Assembly: GCA_034766995.1 (NCBI GenBank)
Contig: CM068313.1
Span: forward strand, 52,413,775 to 52,477,774
Direction: 5' to 3'
Length of the DNA stretch: 64,000 nt
Origin: Acanthacorydalis orientalis
Lineage: Eukaryota > Arthropoda > Insecta > Megaloptera > Corydalidae
Below the pieces are notes generated by a model. That model was not told the DNA's origin. It worked only from the letters and a program-made list of their open reading frames with translations, and made no database searches. This document shows positions 45,015-56,165 of this stretch, piece by piece. The position numbers and the translations under genes are program-made. How positions within the stretch are numbered: the stretch's first letter is position 1; every line of letters starts with the position of its first letter.

Positions 45015-45837
45015 TTATCACTAGTTTATTATTCCTTCAATAAAGAATTGTACAATTATTTCGGAATGGTATATCAATACATGTTTTTCTAAAATCATTA
45101 CCAAGTTACAAGTAAAGCATGTAGCCGTATACTCTTGAATTATGAAAGACATTATTGCACACCATTTCTTAAACAATTGAATTTTTGTACTACTTACACA
45201 TGTAAGTAATGTACTATTCGTTGTATAGCCTCGAAATAGTACTTCACTGTTTTTCCTAGTCATTGAAATAAAGACCAGCTTTTCCAAATTTTCATTTAAG
45301 ACTCATGAAACTGCAATCGATGACTTATAACCTAATTTTTTCTGATTGATAGATCTCATGCTTCCACAAACAGCTTAAGTTTATAAAAAAATTGAGTTTA
45401 ATCCATAAATATTAATTTTGTTTTTTTGAATACAAAACTTTTAATGTAATCTGTGTATTAGTTTTTGAACAAATTATTTTATGAACTGAAGAATTGTCAT
45501 GTATTTTGTTTGTTACCAAAAAAAAAATGTTTACGCCCACACAATATTATTATACTGAATGTATTATACACAAACGCGTACACGTGTGCTTGTGTACATT
45601 TACTCGTATGTGTCTTCGTTGTGCATTTGTAGGCTTCAAGTGTCACATAAAATAACTTTATTACCGAACTCATGAAACACTACACATTCGTATGTGTACT
45701 TGCGGTCTCTGCATCTCTTTCCGTTAAAACGTTACACATCTATATAAAAAATCACATTAAGAATAAGAAGACCCACTTGATTCGGTGCAGAACATACGTG
45801 CTCAGCGTACTCAGTGGTCGAAATGGTGTGCGGAGGT
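45015..45837. other. No feature recognised
   Basis: The reverse open frame 45021-45287 (88 codons) has no motif I recognise; its start abuts the transposon end and it may be chance. Confidence 0.4.
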
Positions 45838-46140
45838 GGCACAAGAGGCGATTCTCTACCATTCGTCGGCATTAAACACCATCATGTCAGCGCGTGGCGC
45901 ATAACGAGGTGTTCCGTCCGTCCATCTAGTGGGTCACGAAATCCACCGTTTCCGGTTCGTTCATCCACTTGCATTCACCACTCGGACGACTTTATAAGAG
46001 AAAACATTTTTTTTTTATTATGTTTAAGGGTGCATGTTTACGTCTATCTGCCGTAGTAATAAGAACCATCGATGATTTTCAACAATCATGAAATCGTATG
46101 CCTGAAATTGATTTTATATTTTGAGCTTGATGTCTTTTCC
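45838..46140 (+). repeat. Dispersed repeat, uninterrupted copy
   Basis: Relative of 37716-37802 plus 38764-38950 without the hAT insertion: gattctctaccattcgtcgg, aacaccatcatgtcagcg, catctagtgggtcacgaaat, ccgtttccggttcgttcatc, gactttataagagaaaac, tattatgtttaagggtgc. GC-richer than the interrupted copy. An open frame (45814-46056) crosses it, but its protein is not conserved in the other copy. Confidence 0.8.
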
Positions 46141-47991
46141 CTAAACCTTGATAGAGTAGTATTAATTATGTATTTGTATTTTTTTTTATTGAAAAACGAT
46201 TGGTTGTCGACTTCGAGCTAAGCAGATAATACATTGAGCTTTTGATCAATTTGTCATAAACCAGAATTCAACCTTGTAGTTTTTGTCATCATTCATTAAA
46301 AAACACATCTCTGTTTTTATAAAAGTGTTAATTATGACGATTTTTAATTTTAAATACAGGACGAAAAACATTTATTGAATAATTATATTGGTTGACCATT
46401 TTTTTGATAAAAAAACACATTTCTCGTCACTTTGCCCACAACATGGCCGTCTGCCGCCGTGTAGCGAATGTGGTGTGTAAAGAAATTTTCACAATGGGTA
46501 GATTTCAAGATTAATTCATTAAGTTTCGTTCTTAGGTATTTTTTATGTTTAAGTATATTATGTTGTAAAAACCAATAAACAGTTTTTTCTTTCTATTTTC
46601 TCGCCAATTTTGATGGGCTATATACTAGTAATAATACAAAGTACATCGATATAAAATATAATATGAAAAATAAATCCATAAAACTAAATACTTTATTTTT
46701 ATTAAAATAAAAATGACGTGTTTATTGAAGAAGAAAGAGATATATTTATAATAATTGTGAAATTTTATATCTATGATATCTTATCCTGTGGTGTGGTGTT
46801 TCGGTCTTTGTGATGAACTGAATGTCTGTTGTCCACGCCCAGTTTTCGTACTAATGTTTTCTTCAGGTAGGTTTAAGATTTTATGTGTTCCAATACACTT
46901 CTGCTCTATTCCAGTCTTTTCAAAATTGACCTAAAGATTGCATTCGTGTCGAAACCGGTCGTGAAAAACAGATATTCGCCTGATCCAAAAGAAGGACGAA
47001 CCTAGGACATCATAATAAATATAGACTGATAACTTAACTCTAAAATTAAACAAAAGAATTAATACAAAATATGACGTTTATGAATCATTTACTATTCTTA
47101 TCAGAAGTTTATCGAAAAAATGAATCGGTACAATCAATAATAAATTTTGAGTAAGGTTATCAAGAAATTTAGAGTAAATCACACCCACAATACAACACAA
47201 TAGTAAGATAGTCTAAAGATGTAACATGTCTATTTTTAGGTGAAATTATTTCTTTGCAATTCTTATCTGTAATGTTAGCGCTGCTTCAAGTTTTTCTTCT
47301 TAGGTTATGTTAGAAACACAAATAGTGTGTCCATATAACATCTATGCATTCTTAGTTTAAGTGATGATTATACTTGTCACTTACATTGCTTACATTTCAA
47401 AAATATTTTTCCATGCTCCTCCAACAAGACCTTCATAATTCAACCACCGCAGTTTGATTAACTACGAAGAGGACTTCTCTCAAAAATAGCTGACAGTCCG
47501 ACTCAATTCCCCCATTTGGCTTTGTCTGTAGACGCAAATAATCTGGGTAACAAGTCGGCCATCGTTGCTTAATGCACCTGCTCTATGTGATAGCAACCGT
47601 GTGATGATACTAGTATGCATGGAACTCTTCGGTCTATCTTTAACTCCTGCTAGACTGGCATTGTATTCACACTCGAAATATGGGTTATGCGTTCAACCAA
47701 ACACAGAACCAATGACCTATACATCGAGTGTGAGTACACTGACAGTCTATCAAGAGCTAAAGACATAGACCGGAGAGTTCCATGTGTAACAAAAGGTTAC
47801 GTCCTCTTGCCGATTCGAGTACAAGGGCCATTGATCATCTGTATTTATACTATGTTATCAAATTTAAACTAACAATACTAGTAAATGGATGAATATGCTG
47901 CAAATTAATAGACAGCCACATTGTTAGTGATTTCAGTGTACTTGATATAAATTACTTTCCTTCTTTTTCTAACATACCTCATACCCATAAC

Positions 47992-47995
<4 letters not shown>
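46141..47995. other. No gene recognised
   Basis: Two stretches are less AT-rich (46790-47010 and 47400-47830) and look unlike the surroundings, but I could not assign them. The open frames 47565-47872 show no domain. These would be the first places to test for a host exon. Confidence 0.35.

Positions 47996-48030
<35 letters not shown>
47996..48030. repeat. (TA)n microsatellite
   Basis: TA run just before the reverse mariner at 48042. Confidence 0.95.
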
Positions 48031-48040
<10 letters not shown>

Positions 48041-48041
48041 T

Positions 48042-49206
48042 AAAGGTAGTGATAAGTACCCATATTTGATAAGAAAACACATTTTATTGTGAACAATTCT
48101 TTTTTTATATTTTTTATGATGATCTCCTTTTAGCTCGATGCACTTCCGTCCAACGCATGTCCAAATTTTTTACCCGTTCCGAATAGTACAGTTCATTTAA
48201 CTCCTCAAAGTAGGCATTTAAAGTAGGAAGACATCCGAATTTGATGCAAATCTTTTACCTCGGAGCTATTTCTTCAAATTTGGAAACAGGAAAGTCGCAC
48301 GGTGCCAAATATGGAGAATATGGTGGATCTGGAAGCAAATCATAGTGCAGTTAATGCAATTTTGCCATCATAGTTGTTTATTTGTTTGTCGTTACATTGT
48401 CATAATGAAAGAGCACTTTTTGGTTTGCCAAATGAGGAAGTTTTTTCTTGATTTTATCATTCACCTGGTCCACTAATGATACATAGTGGGGTCCTGATAT
48501 TGTTTCTTCTTTTTTAAGATAGTCGATTAACAATATTCCATGAGCATCACAGAAAATAGTCGTCATAACCTTTCCATGCAATGACTTACTTTCTTTGGTG
48601 AACGTTCGCTAGGAGAAGTCCATTGTTTCTTTCGTTAAGTGATTATGTTTAAACATCCTTAAACATGCATTTTTAGTCGATTGTGAGAACGTGGAACCAG
48701 CTGGTGGGTAGCTTTTTTATATGCAAATATTCGTATAAAATGTTCCGTACACGTTAATCTGAGATGCTTACTATCTCATGCACTTTGATTCTACGGTTAT
48801 TTAGAACAATATCCTGAATTTTTTCATTCATCTCTTGAGTAGTCGCCTCAATTGGACGTCCTGAACGTTCTTCATTACAAACACTTGTACGACCACATTT
48901 ACTTTCATTAAACCAATCAATGACATCAATATTTCAATAATTGACGGTTACCATCGAAGGTGCAGTCCCCGTGGACAGCGTGTAACTTTTTTTAATTTCT
49001 CTACACGTTTTCCTATCCAAAAACAGAAATCTATTGACTGACCGATACTGAATGTTTTCCATTGTTTAAAAAGAGCAATATTTGTTTTTTTTTTTGAATG
49101 ACTGTCGAAACTGAGCTAATTAACGTATCGTGCTTAAATTTTGACAGCAGTAGTTTGAAAATAATGCTGTTAAAAGATATTTCAGTTTGATATCAGTGGT
49201 GTTATC
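48042..49206 (-). mobile_element. Mariner, near full length
   Basis: Left end about agtgataagtacccatattt (48042); right end, inverted, about accactgatatcaaactgaa (to 49200). The inverted match is weak, so boundaries are approximate. The full transposase span is inside. Confidence 0.7.
48116..49062 (-). pseudogene. Mariner transposase, full span, broken
   Basis: Reverse strand from ATG at 49062: MENIQYRSVNRFLFLDRKTC (first helix-turn-helix), WFNESKCGRTSVCNEERSGR (linker), EMNEKIQDIVLNNRRIKVHE and SDQRVRNILYEYLHIKKLP-like text with one stop (second helix-turn-helix). Then come KVMTTIFCDAHGILLIDYLK (catalytic core strand after the first Asp), KKKLPHLANQKVLFHYDNV (second Asp in HYDN), PPYSPYLAPCDFPVSKFE (third Asp in PCDF; SPD is changed to SPY) and a decayed RWTEVHRAK end. 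Stops and at least two frameshifts. The open part 48378-48581 is the best kept. Confidence 0.87.
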
Positions 49207-49243
49207 TCTTGTCACACACAGGCATTTATCACTCTATCATTTG

Positions 49244-49250
<7 letters not shown>

Positions 49251-49290
<40 letters not shown>
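49251..49290. repeat. (TG)n(TA)n microsatellite
   Basis: Short TG run then TA. Confidence 0.95.
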
Positions 49291-49295
<5 letters not shown>

Positions 49296-50395
49296 TATCC
49301 TATTAGTTTATTAGATTGTTAAATATTTTCTTTACAACATTCTCATTACATCAATGTTTATTTAACTTATCTGCTCTCACATATTAAAGTTTAGAAAAAT
49401 ATTTCATATAGCGTAAAACTATCAACAGCGTCTATTTTTATTATGATTCTGTCAGGTTTTTCATGCGCTCACTAAAACTTTTTGCTCATTATAACGGAAA
49501 AATAAACATTTTATCATTTTAAATTGCGTCGCGTCACAATCTTGTGTTATTTATTTATGGACCGAGAGATGTTTTACATGGCAGCTTTATTATTATTATT
49601 CTTTTTTATATTTTATAAAACTTTTCGTGAAGAAATATGTCTACGAAGTTTTGATACAAGCGAACTATTAATGTATACACAATATGGTGGACGAAATTCT
49701 CATAGATGTGGAAATAAAAGTATAAGTTATTGTTTTATTGTTTTTTTTGGTTTTATTAAGAATTGCTCGAATGATTTATTTTAATCGCTTTGTTAGATAG
49801 AATTTAGTGATATTGGTTTACCTAAAATTGATAGAAACTATAAAAAAATATCTTTTCTTATTTAAGTATTATATGATCAGTGTTTATTTTTCATTAATAC
49901 TGCAAATAAGTATCAGTTGTTATTAGCGCTTGATGTTCCATTAAGCATCGCCATGTCCATTCATTAAACTTATTAACAATAAGTTAATGAGTACGACTAA
50001 TTATAATAGTTCTTTACTCAATATTTAGATAAAGATTATGAACTTGGTCTTATATTGTCACATTATAATGAGTAGAAACTTTTTAAATACACAACTTTTG
50101 TAATAGTTATATTTTGAAACAGGTTCGATAATAGTTGTTTACAAGCAAAATGTTGATAATATTTGAGTGTCACAAATGTCGTAACTTTATGATTTAATTT
50201 TGTTATTTTTAAAAAAAATATTTTCTCTTAAAACGGTAACCTTACTTCTGTTAGAAATATAGATTATTTTTTTTCAAATATCATCACATTAGCATTGATA
50301 TGTAGTTCAAATAAAATATTCATTATTCTTATTTAATTCTTGTAAAAATTAATCTCTTAAAATAAAATTAATTTTTAAATACAAAATAATATATA
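49291..50395. other. No gene recognised
   Basis: The forward open frame 49524-49784 (86 codons, FYMAALLLLFFFIFYKTF near its start) would give a hydrophobic segment, but composition explains this. No other signal. Confidence 0.4.
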
Positions 50396-51153
50396 CAGTC
50401 GCTATCAAAAGTATTTAAACATTTTGCAATTTTAAACAAAATACTAATTTTCTCTTTAAATTAAAGGCATTGTTTTAGAATTTTCACTATTTTGTTTTAC
50501 TTAAACCTATTGTGTTTCACTTATAATTACAAATGTAATTTTCCAAAAAACTAAAAAATATGCAAAACAAAAGTATTCGAACAAATGATAACCATCAAAA
50601 TGTAATGTAATTTTTAAATTAATATTTTGTAATGTTTCTATTAGCATTAATTATAGCTAGAAGTTGTTTTGGTATAGATTTAGCTCAATTTTATGTTTGT
50701 TCAGGCGTTATTTTACTGTATTCTTCCAAAAGTATTCTTTTTAGCTATTTTTTATTGGAAAATTAATTATAAAACATCACGAAGAAAATAAAACACTAAG
50801 TAAAATCGGAGAAATTAATGGAAGAAGTCGTCATACTGTTTATAGTATAATTAAGCATTATATGACTGAAAGAAAACTAAAAAATAAAACTCGTAACGGT
50901 CGACTAAGGACAACAACACCCAAACAAAAAGAAAAATTCTGCATGAAGTGAACCAAAGTCACAGAATTAGTGCTCGAAAGCTAGCTGCAGCATCAATGGC
51001 ACTAGTAACAATTGTGTAAGTGCCGATACAATAAGAAGAACGATTCACTGAGTCGAATATCGAGCTCGAGTTGCTAGAAGAAAACCTGCATTAAGTGAAT
51101 CAAACAGGAAGAAACGTCTGGAGTTTTCAAAATAATACTTTTGATGGCCACTG
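50396..51153 (+). mobile_element. Internally deleted Tc1-like element with HTH domain
   Basis: Left end cagtcgctatcaaaagtatt at 50396 after TA; right end, inverted, cagtggccatcaaaagtatt (to 51153). A second inner site (aaaacaaaagtattcgaaca near 50566) gives IR/DR layout. Inside, the N-terminal domain reads KTLSKIGEINGRSRHTVYSI, IKHYMTERKLKNKTRNGRLR, TTTPKQKEK, then decayed VSADTIRRTIH- and RARVARRKPAL-like text and RKKRLEF before the sequence jumps to the right end. The catalytic domain is gone. The right end abuts a (TA)n array. Confidence 0.82.
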
Positions 51154-51158
51154 TGTAT

Positions 51159-51159
51159 T

Positions 51160-51248
<89 letters not shown>

Positions 51249-51252
51249 ATAT
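51159..51252. repeat. (TA)n microsatellite
   Basis: Long TA run with TATG edges, immediately after the deleted Tc1. Confidence 0.95.
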
Positions 51253-51387
51253 AACAAGATTCAGAAATTATTCATTTGTTAGTATATTAATTTTCATAGA
51301 AACTATTTTTTTTTAAAGTAAAAATAATAAATTCATTAATCAATAAATTATACATAAACATATATACTCGGCATAGAATTGTATTTT

Positions 51388-51527
51388 CACAAATGACTTC
51401 TTTGTCAGCCCACAAACCTCACAATTTTTTTCTGATCAGAAATATTCAATAAATTATTATTGGTTATTTTTAATCATTGTATAGGCGCATTGTGATGGAA
51501 ACTCCGTCATTTTCAAAGTTATAATAT
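51388..51527 (+). repeat. Fold-back MITE family, left half
   Basis: tttcacaaatgacttctttg, tttttctgatcagaaatatt, aataaattattattgg and gcgcattgtgatggaaactc match the family's left arm. Confidence 0.7.
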
Positions 51528-51589
51528 TTTATATTCTTTTTATTTTTAAATGAGCTGTATACCTTTGTGAAATCATCTTAGGAACATAC

Positions 51590-51606
51590 TCTCTCTCTCT
51601 CTCTCT

Positions 51607-51674
<68 letters not shown>
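51590..51674. repeat. (CT)n(TA)n(TG)n microsatellite
   Basis: CT 51590-51608, TA to 51674, then TG units. Confidence 0.95.
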
Positions 51675-51682
<8 letters not shown>

Positions 51683-52091
51683 TGTGTGTATGGTTGTGTG
51701 CATTTATGTACATACATATATATGTTTGTGTATAATATATACATATGTATGTGTGCATTTATGTATGTATGTATGTATATTGTATAATTATATCACTGTA
51801 TTAATATTTTGTTTGTGTTTCAGGTATGTTGCTGTATAAAAGTATTCAGTAAATAATTTGTAAGTAAATTTTATAATTTCATTTCTACTGCGACTAGAAT
51901 TATGTATTGTAGAATAAAAAAAATATAGTTTGTTACAATCGAAGTTTTATCAAGTTGTAATGTTCCAAATATCCACTTATGAAAGTAATACTGAAATTCT
52001 TTTAACATATTTGTAATTTAAAATTATATAAATGAACAAAACAAATATTTAGCAGTTTTAAAGAATAAATCTTAATATATATCTACTGATA

Positions 52092-52123
<32 letters not shown>

Positions 52124-52568
52124 CATACACACTTGTATAAATACAGTCAGTTACTTACAAAAGCCATGGGATTTTTCTTTCGATGTTTCGAAAGTTTAAA
52201 ACTAATGATATTTTTAAGTATAATTAGCATAAATAAAAAAATCATTAGTTTTAAGAATTTTGTATTATTTTCAAAAATTCGTGCATGTTTTGTGAAATAT
52301 AATGAAATACCATTATCATCTATGACGATTAATTTCTTTCAGGCACCTTAAATATCAGGTACATAACCTACAAAATTGCGAAAAACGATTTATTGTATAA
52401 TAATGGTCAGTAATCGAATCTTCCATATTTCAACTACCGTTAGACCATTTAGAACTTATTATTGACACTTCAGCAGAATATGGACTATTAAAATTGCATG
52501 ATTTACCTGATTTTCATTTACTGTGTAGGATCTGCGTGAAAGGATGTATTATTTAATCATATAAAGAC

Positions 52569-52571
<3 letters not shown>
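51675..52571. other. AT-rich DNA, one short (TG)n(TA)n
   Basis: TG/TA run at 52091-52125; the open frame 52091-52351 starts in it and is not convincing. Confidence 0.4.

Positions 52572-52641
<70 letters not shown>
52572..52641. repeat. (TA)n array abutting a mariner end
   Basis: TA run to 52641, directly followed by the mariner terminal repeat agggtcatcttataag; a TA-target insertion into a (TA)n array is the simple reading. Confidence 0.9.
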
Positions 52642-52643
<2 letters not shown>

Positions 52644-52719
52644 GGGTCATCTTATAAGTAATGCGATTTTTTAAAATAAGTTTTGAAACCGCGAAAAAGA
52701 AATGATGTAATTTTGATCC

Positions 52720-53870
52720 AAAATATATTTTCCATTATTATTTACAACTTCTTCACATCTTAATCTTAAATTTTCATCACCCTGACGATAAAACATTCTT
52801 GGATTTGCATTAAAGAACCTGTCGACCTCCCTTCGGATATCGTTGTTTGAATTAAGGTGTTTTCCATTGATGTGATTTTGGAGACTTCAGAACAGATGAT
52901 AATCCGATGGTGCTAGGTCAGAGGAATATGGTGGTTGAGTCATAACTTCCCATTCAAATTACCTAGGTTTTCGGAGGGTTTCGCGTGCCGTGTGGGGTCG
53001 TGCGTTGTCGTGATGAAAAATTACGCTCTTTCTGTTGGCTAATACTGGTCGTTTTTCATCAATGGATTGTTTCAACAGTATCAATTGATTACAATACAGC
53101 TCCTGTGTGAGGGTTCGAATTTTCTGGTATTAGCTAGTAATGGATCATTCTTGCCATATCCCACCAAACAGACAACGTAACCTTTTTTGGATGAAGTTCT
53201 CATTTTGCAGTTAAAGATGGTGTTTCGTTGCGCTCAACCCATAGTCTTTGACGTTTATTATAAACATTATTATAAGCCATTCATTTTTCATCACTAGTAA
53301 CAACTCTATTCAGAAATGGTTCATTTTGCAATTGGCATAGATAAGAAGTGCAAATGTCTACATATTTTAAATTAACGTCAGATAACTCGTGAGAAACCCT
53401 ATTGACCCAGCTTAGAAACCTTACCAATCATTTTCAAGTGCTGATGCATAGTTGAATGTGTTGATTTTAGCTTCCTGGTTATTTCGTGTACCGTTGAACT
53501 AGGATTTCGTTTCACTAGAGTTTGCAAGATGTTATCATCAAACTCATGAGAACATCCTGGCCTTCCCTCTTCTTCAAGGTTATATTTCTCGAACTGAAGT
53601 CGTTGAAACCATCTTTGTTAAGAATAATAACATTTGAACCATACATTTCCCATAATTGTTGATTGCGTTGATTTGAGCTTCTTGGGTAATTCTTCTACCG
53701 TTGAACTAGGATTTTATTCCTCTAGTTTTCGCAGGATCTCATTATTCATTTCTTGTGACGTTCTGACTTTTCCTCATCTTCAAGGCTGTAATTGCCAGAC
53801 CGAAATCGTTGAAACCGTCTTTGTCATTGGCTTAAACTAATAGCACCTGAACCATAAATTTACAACATTT
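52720..53870 (-). pseudogene. Mariner transposase, broken, N-terminal part duplicated
   Basis: Reverse strand, in changing frames: DDNILQTLVKRNPSSTVHEI, LKSTHSTMHQHLKMIGKVSK (second helix-turn-helix), KKGYVVCLVGYGKN and NQLILLKQSIDEKRPVLANR (core), then ITTTHDPTRHAKPSENL (second catalytic region, HHDNARPHTA type), decayed YSSDLAPSDYHLF-like text, FNSNNDIRREVDRFFNANPR, FYRQGDENLRLRCEEVVNNN and a short end. The first-Asp segment is near 53290. A second, diverged copy of the N-terminal part (ILRKLEEx NPSSTVEELPKKLKSTQSTI) precedes it. Many stops. Confidence 0.8.
53440..53850 (-). repeat. Tandem duplication inside a mariner
   Basis: Units 53440-53640 and 53653-53850 share accgttgaactaggatt, tcttcaaggytrtaattt, cgttgaaaccrtctttg and acctgaaccataaa-type blocks at roughly three quarters identity by eye. 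Both encode the same helix-turn-helix segment. Confidence 0.8.
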
Positions 53871-54112
53871 TTTTCACTGCAGTTATAGCGTTGTTGCCCT
53901 GACGAAATTCCCAAAACAAAGTATGCCTAATATACAGCAACTGCTACATTTCTCCCTTCAAATATCGGTAGAATGTAAACAACGCATCGCTTCTGGCTGA
54001 AATTTCGTCTATGCTAGTTTGAAAACTGACACTTTTCATTGATAGCTGTGACGTTACCAAATGAATAGTGGCATATATTTATTACTATCTCATATATTTA
54101 TGAAACGACCTT

Positions 54113-54114
<2 letters not shown>

Positions 54115-54203
<89 letters not shown>

Positions 54204-54221
54204 ATATATATATATATGTGT

Positions 54222-54290
<69 letters not shown>
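54115..54290. repeat. Compound (TA)n(TG)n array
   Basis: Alternating TA and TG blocks ending in a pure TG run at 54257-54290; begins at the mariner's right end. Confidence 0.95.
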
Positions 54291-54295
<5 letters not shown>

Positions 54296-54440
54296 AAGAA
54301 AATAGAAATAATCCTATTTCTTATAAATTGATAATCTTATTCCTATTCACAATACAGTTGTGGAACCGGGTGAAATTCACGAAATTCACTTTAATAAATG
54401 AATTTTTTACTAATCCTACAAACCACAAAAAAAGATTCTG

Positions 54441-54474
<34 letters not shown>
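54441..54474. repeat. (TA)n microsatellite
   Basis: TA run truncating the left edge of the MITE that follows. Confidence 0.9.
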
Positions 54475-54480
<6 letters not shown>

Positions 54481-54721
54481 ATTGATCATGTTTTATTATT
54501 GCTGATACGCAATTCAATTACGATGTTTTTATCTTCAGATCGCTGTTACGGAAAAATTTTACACAGTAAAATCGATAAAAAAAATATTTTCTGTACTTCA
54601 GTGCCCTGAGAGTGACGCAGTTGTTGTCTAAATATGCGTAGGCTACAATTGAAAATGAACAATAATCAATTATTGAACGCTTTTTATCAGAAAAAATGTA
54701 TATGGGTAGCGAGCGAGTGAA
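54475..54721. repeat. Fold-back MITE, near-complete copy
   Basis: Left arm caattattgatcatgtttta and right arm aacaataatcaattattgaa are inverted; right end agcgagcgagtga. The left tip is replaced by (TA)n. Confidence 0.78.
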
Positions 54722-54957
54722 CAATTAATTTGTAAGTTATTCTTGATCTGTAATTCTAAACATGCATCGTATTTAATTAAACCATACGTTTAAAAAAAAC
54801 TACTCAAATAAATTAATTAAACAATGTAATTAATTCAGTAGTAATGATACAAATTGGATATGACACAATTTCGTTCCAAATGATAAAACCGTATTCATAA
54901 AATAAGCAGTTGCGTCATGAAATGAACACAACGCACGTCACTTACCATAAGATGATG

Positions 54958-54960
<3 letters not shown>
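54722..54960. other. No feature recognised
   Basis: Short AT-rich interval. Confidence 0.4.

Positions 54961-55009
<49 letters not shown>
54961..55009. repeat. (TA)n microsatellite
   Basis: Preceded by agatgatgaaa, like the GATGAT edge of the LINE-tail arrays, but the LINE text itself is absent. Confidence 0.9.
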
Positions 55010-55010
<1 letters not shown>

Positions 55011-55342
55011 GTTGTGAACGTTACATAGTGTTTTCCTAGTCTTCATCTTCCATATACCTCTTTATATATGAATCCTGATGTGCGTGTGCGTATCTTATGT
55101 TATGTATGTACATATACATGCGCTCCTATAGTGTTCGTTGTTACGTATTTCATTTTATTTTTATGACTCCGTTAAAAACAATTTTATGTATACGATGACG
55201 GTGTATACGACGTCGCTCTACCCAATATTTCTCATCTACTGCACAAGTTTCTTTTCCTTTATAATCCATAAAAAAATTTAAGATCTGCTAACGATATTTG
55301 TTATACGGCTGTGATAAAGTTGCGTTAAGTTTAACGAAAACA

Positions 55343-55344
<2 letters not shown>
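55010..55344. other. No feature recognised
   Basis: Mixed-composition DNA with no match noticed. Confidence 0.35.

Positions 55345-55415
<71 letters not shown>
55345..55415. repeat. (TA)n microsatellite
   Basis: Pure TA run. Confidence 0.95.
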
Positions 55416-55418
<3 letters not shown>

Positions 55419-55693
55419 TGTATATAATATGTGCATAGTACAACAATTCTTTATTGATATTTTTATAATTTAATAGTTTTTTTTTCAATACATTGTTTTA
55501 TTTCTCCCGACAAATATTATATTAAAACATTAACAGTCCCTAGCGAAATGCTCGAGGTTGTTTTGCTAGAAGTTGTTCTCTATCCGTTTCGAACTTTCTT
55601 CATGTTTTTTAAACACGCGAGCTTTTGAACTGTTATAAAAATAGAGATGATTCAGGGTTTTCTTTTTATTACATTTATCTATCTTTACTATAA

Positions 55694-55695
<2 letters not shown>
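55416..55695. other. No feature recognised
   Basis: Nothing seen. Confidence 0.35.

Positions 55696-55769
<74 letters not shown>
55696..55769. repeat. (TA)n microsatellite
   Basis: Pure TA run. Confidence 0.95.
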
Positions 55770-55771
<2 letters not shown>

Positions 55772-55879
55772 CAAAAAGTATCGGAAGTTTAATTCTACAA
55801 CATATAAAATTAATGATGTTTCAAACCTTTTTTTATAGTTTATATTATTTCATTCTTTATCATAAAAATGATACTTTTC

Positions 55880-56165
55880 CCGTGACTTTTATTCGTTCTC
55901 TGATTTGTTGATATCGTCATGTGTTCTGTGTTCTGATTGGTTAATATCAATTATATGGTTCTGTGTTACTACTTGGTAGTATGTTCGAATTGACTTCACC
56001 CTAATTAATCGAAAAACTATTCCAGTAAACAATTATAAGTTTCATTTTGTGTGTATTATTTGGTAATTTCTATCATTTGTTACTAGTAGAGTGAGCGTTA
56101 GCGACCGGAAGGAATCCCTCCTTATGGTTAGCAAACGCAGCGAGCAGGTGGCGGAGCCCTCTATT
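55880..56165 (+). repeat. GC-box dispersed repeat, copy 3
   Basis: Starts with gttctgattggttaatatca (also at 57229, gttctgattggttgacatca), passes ggtaatttctatcatttgtt and ends in a GC-box with gagtgagcgttagcgaccgg and gcgagcaggtggcggagccc at 56092-56162. The GC-box carries the words of copy A of the composite repeat (GAGCGxxGCGAGxxGG, GCGGAGCCC). Confidence 0.72.

Larger units (their letters stand above)
52643..54114 (-). mobile_element. Mariner (Mos1-like text) with duplicated HTH segment
   Basis: Left end agggtcatcttataagtaat (52643), right end, inverted, aaggtcgtttcataaatata (to 54114). About 1.47 kb, longer than usual because a roughly 200-bp segment (53653-53850) repeats 53440-53640. 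The long gap between a known end and the coding text, and differing end styles, also allow the alternative of two merged elements. Flanked on both sides by (TA)n. Confidence 0.78.

Noticed and set aside
49524..49784. Small membrane protein gene
   Set aside because: The hydrophobic stretch follows from T-rich codons; no start context, splice signal or family support.
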